From assembly GCA_002428085.1 (NCBI GenBank), contig DJAA01000073.1:419-9151 (forward strand): a stretch of 8,733 nt of DNA. The letters run 5' to 3'. A program made the translations under genes and the position numbers. This stretch comes from Sulfurimonas sp. UBA6014 (GTDB lineage Bacteria > Campylobacterota > Campylobacteria > Campylobacterales > Sulfurimonadaceae). Under the pieces are notes generated by a model, which was not told the DNA's origin, made no database searches, and was given only the letters and a program-made list of their open reading frames with translations. Positions 1 through 6,251 of the stretch are shown here, one piece after another; positions within the stretch are counted from its first letter, which is position 1; each line of letters starts with the position of its first letter.

Positions 1-1652
1 CCGCTCTCGCAGTCAAGAGTGATGATATCTCCGTCGATGATTTTGCCGATAATTCCGCCGTCTTTTGCTTCGGGACATAAGTGAATCGCAGAGGCAACTT
101 TGCCCGAAGCACCGCTCATTCTGCCGTCTGTGATAATGGCAACTTTATAGCCGCCATCTTGCAACGCACCCATGGAAGGCATCAGTCCATGAAGCTCAGG
201 CATGCCATTTGATTTTGGTCCTTGATACGGTAAAACCGCAATAAAATCTAAATTTAATTCGCCTCTAGCAAAAGCCTCTTTGAGCGCTTCTTGCGTGTAA
301 AAAACTTTCGCAGGAGCGGTAATACATCTGTCTTTTTCTTTGAGCGCAGATGTTTTTATAACCGAGCGACCAATGTTTCCCTCTAAAACTCTAAGCCCGC
401 CTTGCGCGCTAAAAGGCTCTTTTACGCTTGAGACAACCGCTCTGTCGGCTGAGGCTTTGATGGACTCTTTATAAACAAGTTTTCCCTCTTCTAAAAACGG
501 CTCTTGTAGAAAGTTACGCATTCCAAAACCCATAACCGTGTTTACGTCTTCGTGTAAAAGCCCTGCGTCAAGGAGTTCTCTTATAACCACCGCCATACCG
601 CCTGCGCTGTGAAAGTGGTTGACATCGGCACTTCCGTTAGGATACATTTTACATAAAAGAGGAATGACGCTTGAGAGTTCATCAAAATCCGTCCATGTCA
701 AAGAGATGCCGCAAGAGCGCGCCATGGCGATAATGTGAAGCGTGTGGTTTGACGAACCGCCTGTCGCTAAAAGCCCGATAATCGCATTGACAAAACTTTT
801 TTCATCTATCATTTTGCCGATTGGCATGTAGTTTTCGCCCAAAGGGGAAAGAGAAAGAAGTTTAAGCGCGGCCGCCTCTGTAAGAGCGTCACGGAGTTTT
901 GTATTTGCATTGACAAAAGTTCCCCCTGCCATGTGAAGCCCCATGATTTCCATAAGCATCTGGTTTGAGTTTGCTGTGCCGTAAAAGGTACATGTCCCAG
1001 CGGAGTGGTACGAGGCAGATTCTGCTTTTAAAAGCTCATCACGACCCACTTTTTTCTGCGCATACTCTTGGCGAATTTTTGCTTTTTCACTATTACTGAT
1101 GCCTGATTCCATCGGTCCTGCGGGTGCGAATATCATAGGCAAATGTCCAAATTTCATAGCGCCTATAAACATGCCCGGAACTATTTTGTCACATACGCCG
1201 AGCAAAATCGCACCGTCAAACATATTGTGCGAAAGTGCGATTGCGGTACTTTGCGCGATGTTTTCACGAGAAAAAAGACTCAGCTCCATCCCTGGTTGCG
1301 ACTGTGTAACGCCATCACACATCGCCGCCACTCCGCCTGCAAACTGCGAAGATGCACCCGCAAGCGAAAGTGTGCGTTTAATGAGCGGAGGAAAATTCAC
1401 AAAAGGCTGGTGTGCCGAGAGCATGTCGTTATATGCCGAAACGATGGCGATATTTTCACCTTTCATTTGTACTAAACTCGCCTTCTCCTGTGCCGAACAT
1501 GGGGCGATTGCGTGCGCTAAATTGCTACAGCCCAAATGTTTTCTCTCCACCACTGTGTTGTGAGCTTGTTTGATTCTTTGCAAGTAAATGGCTCTGCTTT
1601 TAGCCGAACGTTTGACGATATTTTGAGTCACTTCTAGGATTGTATTATGCAT
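1..1652 (-). CDS. edd: Phosphogluconate dehydratase (Entner-Doudoroff), 3' end beyond window
   Basis: Dehydrates 6-phosphogluconate to 2-keto-3-deoxy-6-phosphogluconate (KDPG) in the cytoplasm; belongs to the IlvD/Edd Fe-S dehydratase family. The frame is open from ATG at 1652 to the left edge, giving 550 visible codons; the family is about 600 residues, so roughly 50-60 C-terminal residues are missing. Visible motifs include MCDGVTQ (Cys112), GVCDKIVPG (Cys154), and the run SAGTCTFYGTANSNQ (Cys221), which match the cysteines that hold the cluster in this family, and DGRMSGASG (residues 509-517), the C-terminal catalytic loop. TCTFYGTANSNQ favours Edd over the dihydroxyacid dehydratase IlvD. 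The ATG lies inside the last codons of pgl (8-nt overlap, ATGCATAA), and an AGAGG-type ribosome site sits within the pgl coding end, suggesting translational coupling. It is the third gene of zwf-pgl-edd. By eye it is richer in G+C than zwf. Confidence 0.95.
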   Translation of the reverse strand, partial: MHNTILEVTQNIVKRSAKSRAIYLQRIKQAHNTVVERKHLGCSNLAHAIAPCSAQEKASLVQMKGENIAIVSAYNDMLSAHQPFVNFPPLIKRTLSLAGASSQFAGGVAAMCDGVTQSQPGMELSLFSRENIAQSTAIALSHNMFDGAILLGVCDKIVPGMFIGAMKFGHLPMIFAPAGPMESGISNSEKAKIRQEYAQKKVGRDELLKAESASYHSAGTCTFYGTANSNQMLMEIMGLHMAGGTFVNANTKLRDALTEAAALKLLSLSPLGENYMPIGKMIDEKSFVNAIIGLLATGGSSNHTLHIIAMARSCGISLTWTDFDELSSVIPLLCKMYPNGSADVNHFHSAGGMAVVIRELLDAGLLHEDVNTVMGFGMRNFLQEPFLEEGKLVYKESIKASADRAVVSSVKEPFSAQGGLRVLEGNIGRSVIKTSALKEKDRCITAPAKVFYTQEALKEAFARGELNLDFIAVLPYQGPKSNGMPELHGLMPSMGALQDGGYKVAIITDGRMSGASGKVASAIHLCPEAKDGGIIGKIIDGDIITLDCES

Positions 1653-2337
1653 AATATACCTCTAATTTTGGTTGCGTTTGTTGCATCATGGAGATGATTG
1701 GCATAGCGTTTATATCACTGCTTTGGCTTGCTTCATCAAAAACTTTTTTCTTTTGCTCCCCTTCTATATGTAAAAACAAATGTGTCGCACTGAGTAAAAA
1801 ATTTCTGCTGAGGGTCATTCTCTCAAAAGGGGCGACACTCGCAGTTGTTGCGCAACATCGCTCATGAGTATGCAGCGCATGTTCCAACTCTTTTGTCTGT
1901 GGGAAAAATGATGCGGTGTGCGCATCTGTCCCCATGCCTAGAACTACAACATCAAGTTTGTCTATCTCTTTGAGTCTGTTTTGGGTGATAAGCAAACCAT
2001 CTTCGACCGCAACAGCAATATTTTTCAAGGGGACAAACATCGCAAATCTAGCTTTGTTTTGAAGCAAAAAATTGACTATAAGATTTTCATTGCTCTCTTG
2101 AGATTTTGGACTCACCCATCGCTCATCAACAAGCGTCACCATAACTTTTTTCCACTCCAAATCAATCATGGAGAGTTTTTGGAGAAGTTTTTTTGGGGTT
2201 GAGCCACCAGAGAGCGCGAGGATTCCACGCCCTTTTTGCTCTATGGCATGTTGGAGAGCATGAGCGATTTTTTCACTCAATGCTTCGACTAATGCTTCGC
2301 TGTTTCCAAATGAACGGAAGGTAAAATTATTTTTCAT
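1645..2337 (-). CDS. pgl: 6-phosphogluconolactonase
   Basis: Hydrolyses 6-phosphoglucono-lactone, the Zwf product, to 6-phosphogluconate. The protein has 230 residues, normal for the NagB-like Pgl/DevB family. Motifs in order: the phosphate-binding loop LSGGSTP (42-48), VDERWV (70-75), and GMGTDAHTASFFP (134-146) with the presumed catalytic His140. The usual family form is GMGEDGHTASLFP, so a Gly-to-Ala change sits next to the His, which is probably tolerated. I chose ATG at 2337 because GGAAGAAG lies just upstream and the resulting N-terminus fits the family; an in-frame TTG at 2361 would add eight residues encoded within zwf and is less likely. The start overlaps the zwf stop by 11 nt and the end overlaps edd by 8 nt, so all three genes are very probably one coupled transcript. 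Confidence 0.93.
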   Translation of the reverse strand: MKNNFTFRSFGNSEALVEALSEKIAHALQHAIEQKGRGILALSGGSTPKKLLQKLSMIDLEWKKVMVTLVDERWVSPKSQESNENLIVNFLLQNKARFAMFVPLKNIAVAVEDGLLITQNRLKEIDKLDVVVLGMGTDAHTASFFPQTKELEHALHTHERCCATTASVAPFERMTLSRNFLLSATHLFLHIEGEQKKKVFDEASQSSDINAMPIISMMQQTQPKLEVYYA

Positions 2338-3796
2338 ACCAGCTTCTTCCGTCACGTTCAATGAGAGCTATGGATGAAGATGGACCTGATGTTCCAGCTT
2401 TGTAAGGTTTTGGCGTTATTCCTGTACTTTCCCAACCACTTAAAATTTTATCTGCCCAAACCCAAGCAGCTTCTACCTCATCACGACGAACAAACAGTGT
2501 CGAATTATTGCGGATAACATCAAGCAAAAGATGTTCGTATGCACTCGGCGAGCGAGGTGCACCTGCCGTGACATTTAAGTCAAGCTCAACTTGTCGCAAC
2601 CGCATCCCCTCATTGAGTCCAGGGATTTTGTTCATGATAAATAACGAAATACTCTCATCTGGCTGCAAACGAATCACAAGTTTATTGCTATCAATGCAAA
2701 CGCCCCCTTTTGGGAAAATAGAGTGTGGCACATCTTTAAAATCAATAACGATTTCGCTGTATCTATCCGTCATTCGCTTGCCAGTTCTGAGATACATTGG
2801 CACCCCATTCCATCGCCAGTTGTCTATGTCAACGCGAATAGCCACGAAAGTCTCTGTGTTTGAGTTACTTTGTCCACCATCTTCTTCAGAATATCCAACT
2901 ACTGGCTGTGTGCCGCTTACTCCAGCAGTGTATTGACCTCGTACTGTTTTAAGTTTTAAGTCATCCCCTTCAATATGGCGAAGTGATTTAATCACTTTGA
3001 GTTTTTCATCACGGACACTATCGCCATTGAGAGTTGAGGGTGGCTCCATCGCCACTAAACACAGAAGTTGTAAAAGATGATTTTGAACCATATCTCGCAT
3101 TGCACCATAATTGTTATAATAGGCCCAACGCCCCTCAAGTCCAACACTCTCAGCGATAGTGATTTGGATATGATCTATGTACTGCGCGTTCCAAATAGGG
3201 GCAAAAAGCATATTTGAAAAACGCAATGCTAAAATATTTTGCACTGTATCTTTACCTAGATAATGGTCTATTCTAAAAATGGCAGACTCTTGAAAATGTT
3301 CTGCTACTTGATTATTTATCACTTGAGAAGATTTTAAATCATTGCCTATTGGTTTTTCCAAAACAACACGAGAGGTTGGCAAAATGAGGTTCCATTTATC
3401 TATGTTTGTACATATATCTCCATACAGAGAAGGGGCTGTTGAGAGATAATTGACACGCTCATTCTTTTCATATCCCTCTAACACTTTAGCAAGTGCCTCA
3501 TAGTCACTCTCTTGTGTCAAATCAATTCCAACATATGCTACCCGCTTAAAGAAAGCTTCAAAAACATCTTGATTATACGTTTTGTCTTCAAAGCCTGATG
3601 CAAATTTTTGCGTTACTTTCTCTTTGTAGAGCTCATAAGAAATCATATCCCGCGAAACAGCGATAATTCTTGTATTTTTGCATAAATGTCCATCTTGATG
3701 CATATAATAGAGTGCTGGCAATAACTTGCGAAGAGCCAAATCCCCAAGACCACCAAAAATAATGATATCACATGTTCTATTTTGAATTACATCCAT
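2327..3796 (-). CDS. zwf: Glucose-6-phosphate 1-dehydrogenase
   Basis: Oxidises glucose 6-phosphate to 6-phosphogluconolactone with NADP+ or NAD+; it is the entry step to both the Entner-Doudoroff and oxidative pentose phosphate routes. The protein has 489 residues, full length for the family. The N-terminal Rossmann loop reads FGGLGDLALRKLLPALY (14-30), where many relatives have GASGDLA. EKPIG follows at 147-151, then the signature RIDHYLGKD (175-183) with Asp177 and His178, and MVQNHLLQ with His240, the positions of the catalytic Asp/His residues in well-studied bacterial G6PDH. The ATG at 3796 has an AAGGG ribosome site six bases upstream. It is the first gene of the operon; downstream pgl and edd overlap it head to tail. 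Cofactor preference cannot be decided from the sequence alone. Confidence 0.96.
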   Translation of the reverse strand: MDVIQNRTCDIIIFGGLGDLALRKLLPALYYMHQDGHLCKNTRIIAVSRDMISYELYKEKVTQKFASGFEDKTYNQDVFEAFFKRVAYVGIDLTQESDYEALAKVLEGYEKNERVNYLSTAPSLYGDICTNIDKWNLILPTSRVVLEKPIGNDLKSSQVINNQVAEHFQESAIFRIDHYLGKDTVQNILALRFSNMLFAPIWNAQYIDHIQITIAESVGLEGRWAYYNNYGAMRDMVQNHLLQLLCLVAMEPPSTLNGDSVRDEKLKVIKSLRHIEGDDLKLKTVRGQYTAGVSGTQPVVGYSEEDGGQSNSNTETFVAIRVDIDNWRWNGVPMYLRTGKRMTDRYSEIVIDFKDVPHSIFPKGGVCIDSNKLVIRLQPDESISLFIMNKIPGLNEGMRLRQVELDLNVTAGAPRSPSAYEHLLLDVIRNNSTLFVRRDEVEAAWVWADKILSGWESTGITPKPYKAGTSGPSSSIALIERDGRSWYEK

Positions 3797-3830
3797 AAAA
3801 AACCCTTATGTATTTTTTAAAATTTGCGCA

Positions 3831-3839
3831 ATTATGACA
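3831..3839 (-). promoter_or_regulatory. Candidate sigma70 extended -10 promoter for zwf-pgl-edd
   Basis: Read on the minus strand the bases are TGTCATAAT: a TG extension, one spacer base, and the hexamer CATAAT, five of six matching TATAAT. Transcription would start near 3824, leaving a leader of about 28 nt before the zwf ATG, with its AAGGG ribosome site at 3803-3807. No convincing -35 is seen, which is normal for Campylobacterota sigma70 promoters. Predicted by motif only. Confidence 0.5.
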
Positions 3840-3944
3840 TATTCTTTTATGTATCTTCTAAATTATTGCGACTTATTTAACCATTAAGACTATCCTTAAA
3901 ACAAATGACTACTTTTATTCCTCGAAGCTTTGTTAATAATTTCT

Positions 3945-3953
3945 TGTTAAAAT
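3945..3953 (+). promoter_or_regulatory. Candidate sigma70 extended -10 promoter for ahpC
   Basis: The bases are TGTTAAAAT: a TG extension, one spacer base and TAAAAT. Transcription would begin near 3960, giving a leader of about 28 nt with an AAGG ribosome site at 3978-3981, six bases before the ATG at 3988. If this start point is right, the in-frame TTG at 3955 would not be on the transcript, which supports the ATG start of ahpC. Confidence 0.5.
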
Positions 3954-3987
3954 TTTGCTTATTTTAAACACAAAAAAAAGGATATTT

Positions 3988-4584
3988 ATGTTAGTTACAA
4001 ACCCTGCTCCAGATTTTACGGCAACAACAGTTTTAGGCGACGGCTCAATCGTTGATAATTTCAAATTATCAGAAAATATGGGGAAAAAAGGGACTGTCCT
4101 CTTCTTCTACCCACTCGATTTTACTTTCGTTTGTCCCTCAGAGCTTATTGCTTTTGACCATAGACTTAAAGATTTCAAAGAGCGTGGCGTCAATGTTATC
4201 GGTATATCTGTAGATAGCCAATTTTCTCACTTTGCTTGGAGAGAAACTCCTATCAACAACGGTGGTATCGGTCGTGTTGGTTACCCTCTTGTAGCTGACC
4301 TTACAAAATCTATCTCAAAAGATTATGACGTACTTTTTGGAAATGCAGTCGCGCTACGTGGTTCGTTTCTTATTGATGCCAAAGGGATTGTTCGTCATGC
4401 TGTAGTCAACGACCTTCCACTTGGACGTAACATTGATGAGATGATTCGTATGGTTGATGCAATGCAGTTTACAGATGAGCATGGCGAAGTATGTGCTGCA
4501 GGCTGGAAAAAAGGTGACGAGGGGATGAAAGCTACAACTGAGGGCGTTGCTGAATACCTTGGCAAACATAAAGACACACTCTAA
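3988..4584 (+). CDS. ahpC: Typical 2-Cys peroxiredoxin (alkyl hydroperoxide reductase AhpC/TsaA)
   Basis: Reduces hydrogen peroxide, organic hydroperoxides and probably peroxynitrite in the cytoplasm, with electrons usually supplied by thioredoxin in Campylobacterota. The 198-residue protein has the peroxidatic site YPLDFTFVCPSE with Cys49 (preceded by Pro42 and Thr46) and the resolving Cys169 in HGEVCAAGW. Arg124 is the likely active-site arginine. Length and both cysteine positions equal those of Helicobacter pylori AhpC. The GGIG motif (92-95), linked in eukaryotic relatives to overoxidation sensitivity, is present, but the C-terminal partner motif YF reads YL (EYLGKH). I chose ATG at 3988 because AAGG lies six bases upstream; an in-frame TTG at 3955 would add eleven unconserved residues. 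No ahpF or thioredoxin gene is adjacent. It is a single-gene unit, divergent from zwf. Confidence 0.95.
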   Translation: MLVTNPAPDFTATTVLGDGSIVDNFKLSENMGKKGTVLFFYPLDFTFVCPSELIAFDHRLKDFKERGVNVIGISVDSQFSHFAWRETPINNGGIGRVGYPLVADLTKSISKDYDVLFGNAVALRGSFLIDAKGIVRHAVVNDLPLGRNIDEMIRMVDAMQFTDEHGEVCAAGWKKGDEGMKATTEGVAEYLGKHKDTL

Positions 4585-4605
4585 TCTTTTAATCTCAATC
4601 CTCAA

Positions 4606-4640
4606 GCAAACTCTCTCACTTTAGAGTTTGCAAAGGTGAG
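4606..4640. other. Overlapping alternative hairpins after ahpC (possible transcript end)
   Basis: The order is A-B-A'-B'. A (4606-4614, GCAAACTCT) and A' (4623-4631, AGAGTTTGC) form a perfect 9-bp stem with an 8-nt loop. That loop, B (4615-4622, CTCACTTT), is in turn complementary to B' (4632-4640, AAAGGTGAG) with a single bulged base. There are no spacer bases between the arms, so both stems cannot fully form at once. No T-run follows on either strand, so it is not a standard intrinsic terminator. It lies 21 nt beyond the ahpC stop and overlaps the 3' end of the chemoreceptor remnant on the other strand. Confidence 0.45.
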
Positions 4641-4906
4641 ACTTCCCCAAGCCCGCTCTCTTTGAGCGAACCACTCAAAAGATTTGCCCCATAATCAGAC
4701 TCTTTGCAAGCCGTGTACATGACTTGAGCGTTTTGTGCTGAGATGATAAATACATCATAGTAGCCGTAATCTTTGAGATAGGCTTGAAAAAAATCTTCAT
4801 GTTTTTGTGTTACTTGTTTTGTAAGCGCATCCTCGATAGGAAAAGAAGCTGTTTTTTCAACTTGCAAAGGTTCATTTTTAAAACTATGCAGTAAATTGTA
4901 TAAATA
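4616..4906 (-). pseudogene. Remnant of a methyl-accepting chemotaxis protein sensor domain
   Basis: The minus-strand frame is open from just after a TAA at 4907-4909 to a TAA at 4616, about 96 codons, and has no ATG; the only start-like codon is a TTG at 4867. The core, from HEDFFQAYL through YYDVFIISAQNAQVMYTACKESDYGANLL to SGLGE, resembles the periplasmic ligand-binding region of Campylobacterota chemoreceptors (a helix, then YxDxFxI, a strand, and a KExDxxxNL-like segment). Intact receptors are several times longer, with an N-terminal membrane segment before this region and HAMP and signalling domains after it; all of these are absent. After GLGE the reading becomes VSPLQTLK and stops within the hairpin arms, so homology seems to end abruptly there. 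It lies downstream of the helicase on the same strand. I read it as a deletion remnant, not a functional 83-residue protein. Confidence 0.7.
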
Positions 4907-4931
4907 TTAATCTGAGTTCATTCACAAAAAG

Positions 4932-6206
4932 TTATGAAACACTTTGAACAAACTCTATCGCTTTAGGGTGGACATAGGCGAGCTCATGCCACTGTTTTTT
5001 AGGGGCTATAAGGATGAGACGCAGAGGGTTAGAGCTTCGGGAGAGCGCGACGTAAAACTGTGAAGGGGCAAAGATTTCATTTGTTTGGATGATTAAATCT
5101 TCTATGCTCATGCCTTGGGATTTGTGGATGGTGATGGCGAAGGCAAGTTTGATTGGAAACTGGTACACGGTAAACAAATTCTCCTCGAGCATCTCTTTTT
5201 TGCCTTCTATGATTTTCTCCCTCCAAACGCTCTTGCTTTGAGCGGTAGCTTCGAGTTTGACGACCTTTTCATCACCTTTTTTGACATATATAAAACTCTC
5301 TTCTATCCGTACAACCACCCCTCTTTCGCCGTTAAAATAGTTCCATGAATTTCTTGTAAAAAGCACTGGTGCACCAACTTTGACCTCAAAGTTTTTTTCG
5401 ATGCGAGCGTCATTAATGAACCGCTCGACTTCAACATCTTTAGCACTTTTTACATGCTTTACCACTTGCGCCTCTTTTACAAAAAGTGCACCTTCTATAA
5501 AACCCAACTGGATTTTGTTATGTCGTGAAGCAGTTTCATTTTTGCCAAACAAAAAAGTAAACTCACTCAAATCATTCGGCAGCGGACGGATGTAAGTATT
5601 GAGATGGTTATGTATTTGCTCATCAATATGTCCAAAACGGACACTGTTTAAAAGTGCTATAAATGTTTGGTCATCGGTTCTGTAGATGTGGGTGAGCTCT
5701 ATGGTCTCAAAATGAAAATCGCTCCATGCAAGAGACTCAAAGGCAAATTTCACCTCACCGTACCCGCGCACAACAGGAGGAAGCTGTAAAAAGTCCCCTA
5801 CAAAAAGCAAAGAGCCTTTAAAACCTGATTGCTTGAGTCTGAGTTGTATCATGTCAAGCAAAGTGTCGCTTACCATGGAAATCTCATCAATGACGAGCAA
5901 ATCCATGCTGTAGATGATTTTTTTTACTTTTTTGCTTATCTCAAGTTTCCCATTTTGCTCTAAAACATAAATATCTGAGGCGAGACCCAAATCTAAAAAA
6001 CTGTGAAGTGTCTGCCCGTTTATAAGTGTCGCTGCCATGGCAGTTGAGGCGAGTTTGGCAACTTTTTTGGCGTCTTGCTCGTAGGCTTCTATAATGGCAC
6101 GCGTGATGGTTGTCTTGCCAACACCCGCACCACCTGTTAAAAATATATTTTGTTTTTTCTTGAGTTTATCAATCGTAACATTTATGGTATTCATGAAAAA
6201 AATCAT
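4932..6206 (-). CDS. PIF1-like superfamily 1B ATP-dependent DNA helicase
   Basis: A 424-residue P-loop helicase of the PIF1/RecD-like group. Motifs in order: Walker A FLTGGAGVGKT (22-32), motif Ia region STAMAATLINGQTLHSF (54-70), Walker B LLVIDEISMV (103-112), motif III VGDFLQLPPV (136-145), IYRT (174-177), FAITIHKSQGMSIE (356-369, the PIF1/RecD motif V region), and YVALSRSS (385-392, motif VI with the arginine finger). The set is complete, so ATPase and translocase activity is expected. Family members unwind 5' to 3' and act on structured DNA or stalled forks; the substrate here is unknown. I chose ATG at 6206 because AGAGAG lies just upstream; an alternative ATG at 6194 has no ribosome site. 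It is divergent from the response regulator gene (45-bp gap) with no obvious partner gene. No nuclease or RecB/RecC-like domain is seen. Confidence 0.9.
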   Translation of the reverse strand: MIFFMNTINVTIDKLKKKQNIFLTGGAGVGKTTITRAIIEAYEQDAKKVAKLASTAMAATLINGQTLHSFLDLGLASDIYVLEQNGKLEISKKVKKIIYSMDLLVIDEISMVSDTLLDMIQLRLKQSGFKGSLLFVGDFLQLPPVVRGYGEVKFAFESLAWSDFHFETIELTHIYRTDDQTFIALLNSVRFGHIDEQIHNHLNTYIRPLPNDLSEFTFLFGKNETASRHNKIQLGFIEGALFVKEAQVVKHVKSAKDVEVERFINDARIEKNFEVKVGAPVLFTRNSWNYFNGERGVVVRIEESFIYVKKGDEKVVKLEATAQSKSVWREKIIEGKKEMLEENLFTVYQFPIKLAFAITIHKSQGMSIEDLIIQTNEIFAPSQFYVALSRSSNPLRLILIAPKKQWHELAYVHPKAIEFVQSVS

Positions 6207-6251
6207 AGCAACTCTCTGTACAAAAAGAGGTAAATAGAGTAAAATGCTCTT
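6207..6251. promoter_or_regulatory. 45-bp divergent gap with possible near-leaderless start for the regulator
   Basis: On the plus strand TAAAAT occurs at 6240-6245, only six bases before the ATG at 6252. If used as a -10 box, transcription would start at about the ATG itself, giving a leaderless message. No good ribosome site precedes the ATG at normal distance (the nearest AGAGG is at 6226-6230, about 21 nt away). An alternative reading is the three-codon frame ATG-CTC-TTA-TGA (6244-6255), whose stop overlaps the regulator ATG. No clear helicase promoter is visible on the minus strand, though there must be one in or beyond this gap. Confidence 0.3.

Larger units (their letters stand above)
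3797..3987. other. Divergent intergenic region between zwf and ahpC
   Basis: This 191-bp AT-rich stretch separates the two divergently transcribed starts. It holds the two candidate extended -10 boxes (zwf at 3831-3839, ahpC at 3945-3953) and both ribosome sites. I looked for a PerR- or Fur-type palindrome as a possible peroxide or iron control site and found only short AT-rich partial matches, not worth naming. No small gene or hairpin terminator is apparent. Confidence 0.6.

Noticed and set aside
1099..1563. A 154-codon plus-strand open frame, plus a second overlapping frame at 1143-1475
   Set aside because: Both lie fully antisense to well-conserved edd codons. The translations look like no known protein and have no ribosome site; they are shadow frames.
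2508..2936. A 142-codon plus-strand open frame
   Set aside because: Entirely antisense to conserved zwf sequence, with no family resemblance and no promoter or ribosome site of its own.
3955..3987. TTG start eleven codons upstream of the ahpC ATG
   Set aside because: The extra residues are not part of the family, the stretch includes the ribosome site itself, and the ATG gives exactly the usual 198 residues.
3797..3987. A PerR/Fur-type operator in the zwf-ahpC gap
   Set aside because: Only short AT-rich partial matches exist, which are expected by chance in such a sequence.
4354..4605. Minus-strand open frames opposite the ahpC 3' half
   Set aside because: They are shadows of the conserved ahpC coding sequence.
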